DNA from: Bacteroidales bacterium
Lineage (GTDB): Bacteria > Bacteroidota > Bacteroidia > Bacteroidales > VadinHA17
Direction: 5' to 3'
Assembly (NCBI GenBank): GCA_021738535.1
Contig: JAIPBU010000022.1
Location: 1-64,000, forward strand
Length of the DNA stretch: 64,000 nt
The notes under the pieces were generated by a model. It did no database searches, was not told where the DNA came from, and saw only the letters and a program-made list of their open reading frames with translations. Numbering within the stretch: position 1 is the first letter of the stretch; every line of letters starts with the position of its first letter. Shown one piece after another: positions 45,645-54,909 of this stretch. Position numbers and translations under genes: made by a program.

Positions 45645-46454
45645 TCAGATTTTATTCATTATTGAGATCATTAGTGATGTCATCGCTGATTCAGTTGCTG
45701 CAGCTGCTTTTTTAACCATCTCATGGGTAATGTATTCAATCTTTCCTTCCACACCAAGATCGCTGATAATACTAACGGCAAAACAGGGCAGGTCCAGGTG
45801 CCTGGCTGTTATCACTTCGGGTACGGTTGACATGCCCACGGCATCGGCTCCTATTATCCTGAAGTGTTTATATTCTGCAGGAGTCTCGAATGTGGGTCCG
45901 CTTGTAGCGAGGTAAACACCTTTTTTGATATTTGTTCCTGTTTCTTTTGCAGCTTGCTCTGCTTTGCGTATAAGAGAACTGTCATATGGTTCACTCATAT
46001 CCGGGAACCTCGGACCTATCTCTTTATCATTAGGTCCGATTAAAGGATTGGGAAGAAAATTTATGTGATCAGTAATTATCATGATATCCCCAATATTGAA
46101 CTCAGGGTTTACCCCTCCTGCTGCATTTGAAAGGAAAAGATTTTTAATACCAAGGAACTTTAATACACGAATAGGAAAGACTATGCTTTCAAGAGAATAG
46201 CCCTCATAGAAATGAAAACGACCTTTCATTGCGATTATCTTTTTATTCCCAAGTTCACCATAGATCAGTTTCCCATCGTGACCATCAACAGTTGAAACAG
46301 GGAAGTTCGGTATGTCCGAATAATCAATCTCTTTTGAGGCTGTCATTTTACTAACGAGGCCACCGAGGCCCGTTCCCAGTATAATGCCGGCTTCGGGACT
46401 ATTGAATCCTCTTGATTCAAGAAATTTTACTGTTTCTTTTATTTTTTGCAACAT
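45645..46454 (-). CDS. Purine nucleoside phosphorylase (trimeric type)
   Basis: 269 residues. Splits purine nucleosides to base and ribose 1-phosphate. AGIILGTGLGGLV with the phosphate-binding Gly/Ser, MKGRFHFYEGYS, LSNAAGGVN and GADAVGMSTVPEVI are the PNP/MTAP family signatures. Its first 38 bases overlap the end of lpxK, so its start lies inside that gene. It could be an inosine/guanosine or a broader phosphorylase; residues do not settle it. Confidence 0.95.
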   Translation of the reverse strand: MLQKIKETVKFLESRGFNSPEAGIILGTGLGGLVSKMTASKEIDYSDIPNFPVSTVDGHDGKLIYGELGNKKIIAMKGRFHFYEGYSLESIVFPIRVLKFLGIKNLFLSNAAGGVNPEFNIGDIMIITDHINFLPNPLIGPNDKEIGPRFPDMSEPYDSSLIRKAEQAAKETGTNIKKGVYLATSGPTFETPAEYKHFRIIGADAVGMSTVPEVITARHLDLPCFAVSIISDLGVEGKIEYITHEMVKKAAAATESAMTSLMISIMNKI

Positions 46455-47511
46455 AATCTAAAATAAATTTATTAAAAGCCTTACTGTCTTCATTAAGGAA
46501 GACAATATTAATTCTCAGGAAGAATATCATATTGTCAGGAAAGTATACTGTATTGATGTTTTCGCGCAACCTGGCAGCATCTTTCTCTGTTGTAATTATA
46601 CATCTTTTACCGTCAGGTAATCGATTGTAGCGCTTTGATATTTTTTCCAGGTCATTCTCTTTATAATAATGGTGATCAGGATATTGAAGATGATCAATTT
46701 GCAGGTCGAAAGAGTTAAGGTAGTTAATTAATGGTCCCGGCTCAGCAATCCCGGTAATCAAAAGTACATTAGGGTATTTAAGTTTAATTTCTTCCATTTG
46801 TGGGGCAGTAATGCCCTGGTCAACAACATAACGCGGGCTGTCATAAGAAAGGCTGGTATAAAACAGGTGTTGTCGTTGCAAAAGGGGTAATTTCTTGTAA
46901 ATAAGCCTCATGTTTATAGCAGAAAGGTCAGGCGGGCTTTTTGTTATAAGAACGATATCAGCTCTTTTTACTGATGACCGGTGCTCCCTGAGACGGCCTG
47001 CCGGCAAAAGCAGGTCATCTGTAATTAAGCGGTTATAATCAATCAGCAAAATATTGAAGCCCGCATCAATATACCTGTGCTGGTAAGCATCATCAAGTAA
47101 AATAACCTCGGTGGATGGTTTTTCTGCTAATAGCATTTTTACTCCGTTGACCCTGTCCTTATCAACAGCTACAGTTACATTCTCATGTTTCTTTTTTATC
47201 TGCAGTGGCTCGTCACCTGCAAAACTAACAGCGGATGATTCGCTAACAAGGTTAAACCCTGAGGATTTTCGTTTGTATCCCCTGCTGAGCACAGCTATGT
47301 TATATTGTTTTTCCAGGAGATTGATCAGGTATTCAACATGAGGTGTTTTACCTGTACCTCCTACTGTAAGGTTACCTACGTTGATTACGGGCATACTGAA
47401 ATAAGTACTTTTCAGCATACCGTTATCGAAAAGGATATTGCGAATCCTGATAGCGGTACCGTAAAGTACTGCTAAAGGGAAAAGCAGTATTTTCCGAAAT
47501 AAGTTATTCAT
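46417..47511 (-). CDS. lpxK: Tetraacyldisaccharide 4'-kinase (lipid A synthesis)
   Basis: 364 residues. Phosphorylates the lipid A disaccharide at 4'. N-terminal membrane-associated helix, P-loop VGNLTVGGTGKTPHVEYL, DDAYQH and LLPAGRLREHRSSVKRADIVLITK match LpxK. Its ATG overlaps the sppA stop by 1 bp, and its end overlaps the phosphorylase gene by 38 bp. The last stretch is read in two frames, so both proteins share these bases. Confidence 0.96.
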   Translation of the reverse strand: MNNLFRKILLFPLAVLYGTAIRIRNILFDNGMLKSTYFSMPVINVGNLTVGGTGKTPHVEYLINLLEKQYNIAVLSRGYKRKSSGFNLVSESSAVSFAGDEPLQIKKKHENVTVAVDKDRVNGVKMLLAEKPSTEVILLDDAYQHRYIDAGFNILLIDYNRLITDDLLLPAGRLREHRSSVKRADIVLITKSPPDLSAINMRLIYKKLPLLQRQHLFYTSLSYDSPRYVVDQGITAPQMEEIKLKYPNVLLITGIAEPGPLINYLNSFDLQIDHLQYPDHHYYKENDLEKISKRYNRLPDGKRCIITTEKDAARLRENINTVYFPDNMIFFLRINIVFLNEDSKAFNKFILDYVAKNKRNSKIS

Positions 47512-49277
47512 TACCTTATCTCGATGAAATAGGGTAAGCGGGCCTGAACTCCTGAGAGAGATCTCAGTTCATTAATATTTTCAATATGCCTGGACAGATT
47601 ACCCAGTTCTTTATTGATGATTCTTGATTTAATATCACCGCTCAGACTTTTCATCAGTTTTGTGTATGTATCTTCTTCCTTTGGATACTCTCTGATCCTG
47701 TAATTTTCGACTGAAGCCAGTTTTGCTGCTTCTTCTATTGCATCCCGGAGTCCACCTATTTCATCAATAAGTTCCAGGCCCAGCGCATCACTGCCGCAAT
47801 AAACGTGGCCCTGTCCCATTTCATCAACCCTTGATTTCTCCATCCCTCTTCCATCTGAGACTCTGCTGACAAACTCTTCATAAGTATTATCTATACTTTG
47901 CTGGTAAATAACCATTTCCTGGTCGTTCATGCCTCTGAAAACAGATAATACGTCTGAATTCTCATTGGTCTTAACAACATCAGATGTTACTCCAAGTTTA
48001 TCTTCCATCAGTTTGCTTGCTTCAGGGAAAAGCCCGAAAACACCTATTGAACCGGTGAGAGTAGTTGCCTGGGCAAATATTTTTGCGGCAGGCACTGATA
48101 TGTAATATCCTCCTGATGCAGCAAAGTTACTCATTGAAACCACAACGGGTATCTCATCTGCCAGCAGTTTAAGTTCACGCCACATGTTATCAGATGCCAT
48201 TGCATTTCCTCCGGGAGAGTTGATCCTTAGGACAACAGCATCATAGTCCTCTTTTTCCCTTATTTTCCTCAGCATAGATACATAACCCTCACCACCTATC
48301 ATGCCGGTGGTGTTAGTACCCATATTAATGGTACCTTCAGCATAAATAACGGCAATTTCAGAATCTGCATCCGCATTTATTTTTGTAGATGATTTGGCAT
48401 ACTTTGTCATACTAAGCTGTTCAGGTTTTTTTCCTTCTTCTGTTTCAGTAAGGGTTTTTAACTCATCTAACAACTGGTCCTTGTAAATCAGTTTATCTGC
48501 CAGTCCTTCTTCTACAGCTCTTTCAACGTCGAAAGCAACAAGTTTATCAGCCAGGTCATTTAGATTTTCTTCACTTATATTGCGTGATTCGGAAATTGCA
48601 GTCAGAACGTGGCTCCAGATGCCTGTGATATATTCGCTTATCTGTTCCCTGTTTTCCTTGCTGAGGCTGTTCAGCATAAATGATTCAACAGCTCCTTTAT
48701 ACTTACCGTGCCTTATAACCTGGACATTGACGCCCAGTTTCTCAAGTGCGTTTTTATAAAAGACTACTTCTGAAGCAAGACCCTTAAATTCCATTACAGC
48801 ATTAGGATTAATATAAATCTTGTCTGCAGCTGTTGCTATATAGTAGGATTCCTGGGTAAGTATATAATCTGTGTAGGATATCACAAACTTACCGGATTCT
48901 TTAAATCTTAGAAGGGCATTACGTATTTCTTCAGCTTTTCCCCATCCATTTGTCATGGGGCCGGTTTTAATCAGAACACCTTTAATATTTTCATCATTTG
49001 AGGCTTTCCTGAGGTTAGACAGTATGTCATTAATGCCGGGTGCAGGTTTAAATGTGAAGCTGACCGGATCAAAAGAGCTCCATGGATCGCTCAGTCCTTT
49101 TTCAGGTATTGTAAGGCCTGTATTAAGAACAAGTATAGAGTTGGGTTTTATACTTACCGGTTTTTCTGCTGAAGCAATCATCAGGCTGAAGCTGGCCAGG
49201 CTGATAAAGAAAAAAAGTATTCCGGTCAGTATCAGACCCGTAATAGTTGCCAGTGTGTATTTTAGAAAACTTTTCAT
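47511..49277 (-). CDS. sppA: Signal peptide peptidase SppA, 67K type
   Basis: 588 residues. Membrane-anchored Ser/Lys peptidase that degrades cleaved signal peptides. One N-terminal membrane helix (about 5-33), then two tandem S49 domains. Lys194 in GKYKGAVES and Ser388 in FAASGGYY correspond to the E. coli K209/S409 dyad. The double-domain length matches the 67K form. First gene of sppA-lpxK-pnp-MFS, which are closely packed or overlapping; a near-match -7 element (TGTCTTTG) is 47 bp upstream. Confidence 0.96.
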   Translation of the reverse strand: MKSFLKYTLATITGLILTGILFFFISLASFSLMIASAEKPVSIKPNSILVLNTGLTIPEKGLSDPWSSFDPVSFTFKPAPGINDILSNLRKASNDENIKGVLIKTGPMTNGWGKAEEIRNALLRFKESGKFVISYTDYILTQESYYIATAADKIYINPNAVMEFKGLASEVVFYKNALEKLGVNVQVIRHGKYKGAVESFMLNSLSKENREQISEYITGIWSHVLTAISESRNISEENLNDLADKLVAFDVERAVEEGLADKLIYKDQLLDELKTLTETEEGKKPEQLSMTKYAKSSTKINADADSEIAVIYAEGTINMGTNTTGMIGGEGYVSMLRKIREKEDYDAVVLRINSPGGNAMASDNMWRELKLLADEIPVVVSMSNFAASGGYYISVPAAKIFAQATTLTGSIGVFGLFPEASKLMEDKLGVTSDVVKTNENSDVLSVFRGMNDQEMVIYQQSIDNTYEEFVSRVSDGRGMEKSRVDEMGQGHVYCGSDALGLELIDEIGGLRDAIEEAAKLASVENYRIREYPKEEDTYTKLMKSLSGDIKSRIINKELGNLSRHIENINELRSLSGVQARLPYFIEIR

Positions 49278-49358
49278 GATCTCATGATTTTACATAATTA
49301 AGAAAGCTTAAATATATAAAAAACAAAGACAACACTCTTCTGGTTTAATAGGATTTAA

Positions 49359-49366
49359 TAAATTTG
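49359..49366 (+). promoter_or_regulatory. Predicted -7 element for folK (TAAATTTG)
   Basis: Exact TAnnTTTG match 25 bp before the folK ATG. No clear -33 element. Confidence 0.45.
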
Positions 49367-49391
49367 ATAAGAGATTAAATTAACCATTATA

Positions 49392-49886
49392 ATGCAGGAA
49401 ATATATCTGGGACTAGGCTCTAATACCGGCAGCAGGATTAAAAACCTTGCACTTGCCAGGGATAAGCTCGGAGCTCTTCCTATGACTGTGATTGCTCTCT
49501 CTCCTGTCTACGAATCAGAACCCTGGGGTTTCAGCAGCCCTGGTAAATTCCTGAACCAGGTAATTGAGATTGACTCTGATCTTCAGCCGGGTGAATTGCT
49601 CAGGCATGTAAAAAAGGTAGAACGGGAGATGGGCAGAAAAGAATCCGGGATACGCTATACTGACCGGGTTATTGATATCGACATTCTTTTCTACGGCAGT
49701 GAAATAATCAGTTTCAGCAATCTTGTTATTCCCCATCCACTTCTTCACAAGCGACTTTTTGTGCTTAAGCCAATGACTGACCTGGCGCCCGGATTCATTC
49801 ATCCGGTTCTTGACAGCAGGGTAAGTGAGTTGCTTGACAGATGCGATGATGACAGTTCATTGCCTGTACGCCTGGAAATCAAATAG
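49392..49886 (+). CDS. folK: 2-amino-4-hydroxy-6-hydroxymethyldihydropteridine pyrophosphokinase
   Basis: 164 residues, normal length. Transfers pyrophosphate from ATP to the pterin in folate synthesis. The start YLGLGSNTGSRIKNL, the YESEPWGFSSPGKFLNQ segment and the RVIDIDILFYG and IPHPLLHKRLFVLKPM motifs are family signatures. It ends 8 bp inside the convergent radC gene. Confidence 0.97.
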   Translation: MQEIYLGLGSNTGSRIKNLALARDKLGALPMTVIALSPVYESEPWGFSSPGKFLNQVIEIDSDLQPGELLRHVKKVEREMGRKESGIRYTDRVIDIDILFYGSEIISFSNLVIPHPLLHKRLFVLKPMTDLAPGFIHPVLDSRVSELLDRCDDDSSLPVRLEIK

Positions 49887-50562
49887 ATCCATTGTCAGCA
49901 TAACTGTAATATCCATTGTCAGTTACTATAACATGGTCAAGCAGGTTGATGTCAAAATAGGAGGCTGCATCTTTTATTTTATTTGTTATCCGCGTGTCGG
50001 CATCACTGGGATCAAGGTTGCCTGAAGGATGGTTATGACATATAATAATTGATGAAGCAAGCAGCTCAAGCGCTTTCTTAATAATGAGCCTCACATCTGT
50101 TATGGTTCCGCTTATCCCTCCCTGGCTTAGTTTATGCCGGCTGAGTATTTTGTTTGACCTGTTGAGATATAGTATCCAGAATTCTTCATGTTGCAGGTCT
50201 GCCATCAGGGTATTAAAAATTGTGTACACATCATTGCTGCTGCGTATTTTTTGGGCTTCCATGATATCTGATGCTTTTCTTCTTCTGCCCAGTTCAAGTG
50301 CGGCCATGATATTTATTGCTTTGGCAGAGCCTATTCCCTTTAGTTTAACTAAATCGTGTACTCCCAGTTTGCCCAGTTTATTAAGGTTGTTTGAAGCAAT
50401 TCCCAGCACTTCCCTTGCCAGGTCCACTGCTGATTGTTCGTTGTTGCCTGAGCCTATCAGTATTGCAAGCAACTCGGCATCACTGAGGCTTGATATACCC
50501 TTATAGAGCAATTTTTCACGGGGCCTGTCCTCAAGGGCCCATTCCTTGATCTTTAATGACAT
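49879..50562 (-). CDS. radC: RadC family protein (JAB/MPN domain)
   Basis: 227 residues. Helix-hairpin-helix at the N-terminus (LSDAELLAILIGSG, GIGSAKAINIMAALELGRR) and a C-terminal JAB metalloprotease-like domain with CHNHPSGNLDPSDAD. Despite the name a role in repair is unproven. It converges on folK. Confidence 0.96.
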   Translation of the reverse strand: MSLKIKEWALEDRPREKLLYKGISSLSDAELLAILIGSGNNEQSAVDLAREVLGIASNNLNKLGKLGVHDLVKLKGIGSAKAINIMAALELGRRRKASDIMEAQKIRSSNDVYTIFNTLMADLQHEEFWILYLNRSNKILSRHKLSQGGISGTITDVRLIIKKALELLASSIIICHNHPSGNLDPSDADTRITNKIKDAASYFDINLLDHVIVTDNGYYSYADNGSI

Positions 50563-50610
50563 GCAGCAAGATTTTTATTCTACTGCAATTTACATAAATG
50601 CTTTTAAAAT

Positions 50611-50640
50611 AAAAAAAGGCTGCCCGCCAGGACAGCCTTC
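50611..50640 (-). terminator. Rho-independent terminator of rpsT
   Basis: AAGGCTG (50616-50622) pairs with CAGCCTT (50633-50639), and the A tract at 50611-50617 becomes a T run on the minus strand. It ends the tRNA-Glu/rpsT transcript. Confidence 0.88.
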
Positions 50641-50662
50641 TGAACATAATGATTATTTCTTT

Positions 50663-50917
50663 TTAGCCAAGGCTATTTACATGTTTGGTCAGCGAAGATT
50701 TAATATTTGCCGCTTTGTTTTTGTGTATTACATTTCTGCGGGCAAGCCTGTCCAACAATGAAGACACCTTTGGATATAGTTCTTTCGCTTCTTCCTTATC
50801 TGTTGTGCTGCGCAGCTTAGTGAGACTGTTACGCATTGTCTTTACATAATATTTGTTATGTAGTCTGCGACTCTCGCTCTGCCTGATCCTCTTAAGTGCT
50901 GATTTGTGATTAGCCAT
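50663..50917 (-). CDS. rpsT: 30S ribosomal protein S20
   Basis: 84 residues. [18 protein letters not shown] is the S20 start, and [18 protein letters not shown]-like end is basic and helical. The frame is open 27 bp further upstream but MANHK is the universal start, so 50917 is used. It begins 37 bp after the tRNA-Glu gene on the same strand and is followed by a strong terminator. Confidence 0.98.
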   Translation of the reverse strand: MANHKSALKRIRQSESRRLHNKYYVKTMRNSLTKLRSTTDKEEAKELYPKVSSLLDRLARRNVIHKNKAANIKSSLTKHVNSLG

Positions 50918-50954
50918 ACTGATTGTATAAAATTGTTTTTTCACAATATAATTG

Positions 50955-51026
50955 TACTCCGTAGGGGAATCGAACCCCTGCTACCAGGATGAAAACCTGG
51001 CGTCCTAACCACTAGACGAACGGAGC
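50955..51026 (-). tRNA. tRNA-Glu (anticodon TTC)
   Basis: Cloverleaf on the minus strand: acceptor GCTCCGT/ACGGAGT with a G-U first pair as in other Bacteroidota tRNA-Glu, D arm TCGTCTAGTGGTTAGGA, anticodon stem CCAGG/CCTGG with loop TTTTCAT giving TTC, T arm CAGGGGTTCGATTCCCCT. CCA is not encoded. It lies 37 bp before rpsT and may be co-transcribed with it. Confidence 0.96.
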
Positions 51027-51109
51027 AAAGAACTCTCTAATACAGAAAGCGGATGCAAAGAAAATACCTTTTTTTCAATATCACAAATTTATATTCAAAA
51101 AAAAGCAAA

Positions 51110-51182
51110 TGTCATCCTGAGCCCCCTGCCATGAGCTTACCTGCCCTGAGCGAAGCCGAATTGCTGAAGGGAGCGAAGAATA
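51110..51182 (+). repeat. Dispersed intergenic repeat, copy 2
   Basis: Begins ATGTCATCCTGAGC and ends TGAAGGGAGCGAAGAATA. It matches the minus strand of 5839-5890 at both ends and in the central CTGCCCTGAGC, but has about 20 extra bases. It lies in the 177 bp gap upstream of tRNA-Glu. Confidence 0.75.
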
Positions 51183-51203
51183 CCAGGCTGCATATTAGCC
51201 GTC

Positions 51204-51668
51204 TCAGAATACGTACCTTATAGAAAGGCCTCCGTGAATGCCTCCCCATCCCTGGTATCCTATCAGGTTGACACTGGGCATGACATCGAGACTAAGGTTG
51301 AGGGGTATTTCATCAAATGTATATTCCATTCCCAGTACGAAATCTGCTCCCAGCACCGAGCCTACGTCAGGGTCATCTATATAGTTGTTGTTATCCCAGA
51401 AGCCTATATGTGCTCCAAAGCCCCAGAACCAGTTGAGTCCGGGGTATTGACCTGTCCAGTGCTCATTCTCATAAAGTCCTGTAACAACAAATCCTCCCCA
51501 ACTGCTTGCAAGTATACCTTCTAATGCATTGGTTTCATTCAGGAAGTGCTTTACGGTTACACCATAAGGGAATCCTGCCCTGAGTCCCAGGCTTGTTTTA
51601 TAGTCCTGTGCATTTAATGCAGATCCGATTATAAAAGCTGAAAACAGGATTAAAATAGTTCTTTTCAT
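51204..51668 (-). CDS. Small outer-membrane beta-barrel protein
   Basis: 154 residues. Signal peptide ends ALNA-Q. The mature 130 or so residues alternate aromatic and small residues in short strands (LGLRAGFPYGVTVKHF, GFGAHIGFW) and end in the aromatic residue motif SIRYVF typical of outer-membrane barrels. Size suggests an eight-strand barrel. Function unknown. Monocistronic. Confidence 0.85.
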   Translation of the reverse strand: MKRTILILFSAFIIGSALNAQDYKTSLGLRAGFPYGVTVKHFLNETNALEGILASSWGGFVVTGLYENEHWTGQYPGLNWFWGFGAHIGFWDNNNYIDDPDVGSVLGADFVLGMEYTFDEIPLNLSLDVMPSVNLIGYQGWGGIHGGLSIRYVF

Positions 51669-51755
51669 TTCTGTAAGTATTTTTTTTGATTGACTGTCTG
51701 TATAAGGAATGACAATTATAGTTAAATATTGTTTTTAAACAAACAAAAATTGCAG

Positions 51756-52556
51756 CTATAAAATAAGAAGGCTGATTGCCATAACAGCCATGCCTGCAAG
51801 CAACCCGTATATTGACAGGTGGTGTTCACCATATTCCCTTGCTGCAGGCAGCAGCTCATCAAGGGAGATAAAAACCATAATACCTGCAACTGCGGCAAAA
51901 AGGATTCCGAACACCTGTTCACTCAGGAAAGGAAGCAATACCAGGTAACCTATAAGGGCCCCTATGGGTTCTGAAAGCCCACTGAGAAAGGACAGGGTAA
52001 ATGCTTTGCGTTTGCTGCCCGTGGCAAAATATACGGGTACTGATACAGCTATGCCTTCAGGTATATTGTGGATGGCAATAGCCACTGCAATGGCAAGTCC
52101 AAGCTCTGCATCACTCAGTGCTGCTGTAAAAGTAGCCAGTCCCTCCGGGAAATTATGGATTCCAATGGCGAGAGCAGTGAACATACCCATGCGCATCAGG
52201 TTGTTTTTGGACGGCTTCTTGTTCATGTCCTCTATTAGCCGTACCTCGTGAGGGTTTTCTACTTTAGGTATAAACCTGTCTATAAGTGCAATAATCAGTA
52301 TACCTCCAAAAAAGGCCGCAACAGTAAACCACCATCCTTTGTCTTCTCCGTATACAGAAGTCAGGGATTCGCTTGCTTTAAAAAGTATCTCAACAAATGA
52401 TACATATATCATTACACCTGCTGAAAAACCAAGGCTGACCGAAAGAAAGCGGGTGTTAGTCTTTTTTGTAAAAAAGGCAAGGGCCGATCCAATTCCAGTG
52501 GACAGACCGGCGAATAATGTTAGAAGAAATGCATTGAGTACAACGGTAAATTCCAT
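51756..52556 (-). CDS. zupT: ZIP-family zinc transporter
   Basis: About 266 residues with eight hydrophobic segments. Metal-binding motifs [10 protein letters not shown] and [12 protein letters not shown] in the fourth and fifth membrane helices are ZupT signatures, so it likely imports Zn2+ and other divalent metals. A GTG at 52562 lies in frame, but ATG at 52556 ([10 protein letters not shown]) is the better start. It follows mpl by 11 bp and is probably co-transcribed. Confidence 0.96.
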   Translation of the reverse strand: MEFTVVLNAFLLTLFAGLSTGIGSALAFFTKKTNTRFLSVSLGFSAGVMIYVSFVEILFKASESLTSVYGEDKGWWFTVAAFFGGILIIALIDRFIPKVENPHEVRLIEDMNKKPSKNNLMRMGMFTALAIGIHNFPEGLATFTAALSDAELGLAIAVAIAIHNIPEGIAVSVPVYFATGSKRKAFTLSFLSGLSEPIGALIGYLVLLPFLSEQVFGILFAAVAGIMVFISLDELLPAAREYGEHHLSIYGLLAGMAVMAISLLIL

Positions 52557-52567
52557 TTTCACATTTT

Positions 52568-53932
52568 TTAATCATCTCCGGCAAGCCTGGCAGCAAAGGC
52601 TTTCAGATCTTTACCATTGAAGTTAGCGGAACTCATGAACAAATATACACTTTCCTTACCCGCATTTTCATAAATATCATAGAATAATTGGTCTGCATCA
52701 TCCATCACTTTAAGATTATCATTACCAAAAGATTCTCTTATCCTGTTGTTGTCCAGCATCTTCAGTTTTTTCAGCTTCAGGGCGTGTGGATTATAATAAA
52801 CATATGATTCATCAGCATCATTAAGACTGTTCCTGTAATTATCAATGAATCCCTGGTTCAGGCTGCTGAAGGTATGTAACTCCAGGCAGGCTACTATCCT
52901 GTGAGATGGGTATCTTTCAGCTATTGCTTCAACCGTTGCTTTAACTTTTGAAGGAGCATGTGCAAAATCGCTGTAAACAAGTGCCCCATCTCCACTACTC
53001 AGCAATTCCATCCTTTTGTGCGGACCTGTAAAGCTTTCCATAGCTGCATAAAAATCGTTATCGCTTATCCCTATTTCCGAGCAAACAGCTTTTGCTGCAC
53101 TGAGGTTTTGCATATTATGCTCACCAAAGATGTTCATTTTCTGTACCCTGTCATGAGTAGCAGCAAAGAATCCTTTTTTGTTTTGAAAATATCCGTGTAC
53201 CCTGTAGGGGATTTTTTTTATATCGTCACGTGATTTGCAGGCTATATTATCAACCAGTGCATCCTCACTGAAATAAACCAGCTTCCCGTTTTTTGTTATG
53301 CTGTCAGTAAATAACCTGAATTGCTCAAGGTATTCATCAAATTCAGGAAATACATTTATATGATCCCATGATATCCCGTTTATGACTGCCAGGCCGGCTT
53401 TATAAAGATGAAACTTCGGGCGCCTGTCAATAGCCGAACTGAGGTATTCATCTCCCTCAAAAACAGCTATTTTTGATTTTTCTGAGAGCCCGACCATTGT
53501 TTCAAAACCTTCAAGCTTTGATCCGCACATATAGTCAAATTTGTAATCATTAAACCTGAGTACATGCATTATCATTGCAGTGATGGTTGTTTTTCCGTGA
53601 CTTCCACCAATAACAATGCGCAGGCGATCCTTTGTCTGATCGTATAAAAACTCAGGAAATGATTTTATATCAATGCCCATTTCAGTGGCTTTCATAAGCT
53701 CAGGGTTATCTTTCCTGGCATGCATGCCGAGAATGACAGTATCTGTATCATCTTTTATCTTCTCCGGGTACCAGCCATAATCCGGAGGCAGAAGACCGTG
53801 TTCCCTCAGTCTTGATGCCGAGGGTTCAAAAATATTATCATCAGAGCCCGTAACCTCATGCCCGTTTTTTTTGAGCACGATAGCCAGGTTGTGCATCACT
53901 GCGCCTCCGATTGCAATAAAATGAATTTTCAT
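52568..53932 (-). CDS. mpl: UDP-N-acetylmuramate:L-alanyl-gamma-D-glutamyl-meso-diaminopimelate ligase
   Basis: About 454 residues. Recycles murein tripeptide by attaching it to UDP-MurNAc. N-terminal [14 protein letters not shown] loop, ATP site [32 protein letters not shown] and the C-terminal Mur ligase domain are present. A TTG 27 bp upstream is in frame, but it lies upstream of the -7 element at 53947-53954, so ATG at 53932 is the start. zupT follows. Confidence 0.95.
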   Translation of the reverse strand: MKIHFIAIGGAVMHNLAIVLKKNGHEVTGSDDNIFEPSASRLREHGLLPPDYGWYPEKIKDDTDTVILGMHARKDNPELMKATEMGIDIKSFPEFLYDQTKDRLRIVIGGSHGKTTITAMIMHVLRFNDYKFDYMCGSKLEGFETMVGLSEKSKIAVFEGDEYLSSAIDRRPKFHLYKAGLAVINGISWDHINVFPEFDEYLEQFRLFTDSITKNGKLVYFSEDALVDNIACKSRDDIKKIPYRVHGYFQNKKGFFAATHDRVQKMNIFGEHNMQNLSAAKAVCSEIGISDNDFYAAMESFTGPHKRMELLSSGDGALVYSDFAHAPSKVKATVEAIAERYPSHRIVACLELHTFSSLNQGFIDNYRNSLNDADESYVYYNPHALKLKKLKMLDNNRIRESFGNDNLKVMDDADQLFYDIYENAGKESVYLFMSSANFNGKDLKAFAARLAGDD

Positions 53933-53946
53933 AATCCGGTTTTTTG

Positions 53947-53976
53947 CAAAAATACCCAATTAAACGCATATACAAA
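53947..53976 (-). promoter_or_regulatory. Predicted promoter of mpl
   Basis: On the minus strand TTTG (53973-53976), 18 bp, then TATTTTTG (53947-53954): an exact Bacteroidota promoter. It excludes the upstream TTG as start. Confidence 0.75.
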
Positions 53977-53997
53977 TCAAGGATTCAACAAATAACT

Positions 53998-54027
53998 TTT
54001 GATCTCTGTTAAAGCGCTGTATATTTG
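53998..54027 (+). promoter_or_regulatory. Predicted promoter of the metallo-hydrolase gene
   Basis: TTTG (53998-54001), 18 bp, then TATATTTG (54020-54027): exact match. The ATG at 54045 follows; the GTG at 54027 overlaps the -7 element, so it is not the start. It is divergent from the mpl promoter. Confidence 0.75.
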
Positions 54028-54044
54028 TGCTAAAATATTCAAAT

Positions 54045-54884
54045 ATGAAGTTATCGGCTGTAAATATTTCAAATTTCAAAGTTGATGGGGGTGCTATGTT
54101 CGGTGTGGTACCCAAAATATTGTGGAATAAGAAATACCCTGCAGATAAGGATAACCTCATAAATCTTTCACTGCGCTCACTTGTGGTTGATAACGGGGAG
54201 AACCGTATCCTTATTGATAATGGCTGGGGAGATAAGCAAAGCAGGAAGTTTTTCAGGCATGTGCATCTTAACGGCGGAGAAGGACTGGAAGGAGGTCTTG
54301 CAAAAGCAGGTTATGGGCTGGATGACATTACCGATGTAGTTCTTACCCACCTGCATGCCGATCATTGCGGCGGTGGAGTAAAGAAGTCAGATAAAGGGAA
54401 GAGTTATGAGATGGTTTTTCCGAATGCCAGGTACTGGGTAAGCAGGCAGCAATGGGACTGGGCTGTGAAGCCTAACCCCAGGGAGGCAGATAGTTTCCTG
54501 GAAGAAAACCTGCTCCCGATGATGGGGCATGGCAAGCTTCACATGGTGGAGAAGCCCGGCAAGTTATTCGAAGGTGTTTCTGTTCGCTTTGTTCGCGGGC
54601 ACACACCCGGGCAAATGATACCAGTGATTGATTATAAGGATACAAAAATAGTTTATACCGCAGATCTGATCCCTACAGTTGCACATCTTCCACTGCTGTG
54701 GAATATGAGCTATGACCTTGACCAGCTGGCGACCATAGAAGAAAAAAAATCACTGCTCGAAGAGTCCCTGACAAATGATTACATCCTTTTCTTTGAGCAT
54801 GATATTTACACGGAATGTTGTACTGTCAAGGATACAATAAAGGGCATAAGGGAAGACCGCCTGATGAAGTTTGCAGATATTTAA
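54045..54884 (+). CDS. Metallo-beta-lactamase-fold hydrolase
   Basis: About 279 residues. LTHLHADHCGG (HxHxDH at 102-107) binds the two metals, with GHTPGQM and a later Asp (YTADLIP) and His (FEHD) as further ligands. It resembles the AHL-lactonase/quorum-quenching and related branch of the superfamily. No signal peptide, so cytoplasmic. Substrate unknown. Monocistronic with its own promoter. Confidence 0.9.
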   Translation: MKLSAVNISNFKVDGGAMFGVVPKILWNKKYPADKDNLINLSLRSLVVDNGENRILIDNGWGDKQSRKFFRHVHLNGGEGLEGGLAKAGYGLDDITDVVLTHLHADHCGGGVKKSDKGKSYEMVFPNARYWVSRQQWDWAVKPNPREADSFLEENLLPMMGHGKLHMVEKPGKLFEGVSVRFVRGHTPGQMIPVIDYKDTKIVYTADLIPTVAHLPLLWNMSYDLDQLATIEEKKSLLEESLTNDYILFFEHDIYTECCTVKDTIKGIREDRLMKFADI

Positions 54885-54909
54885 GCTGGAATAATCCAAC
54901 AATCCATTC

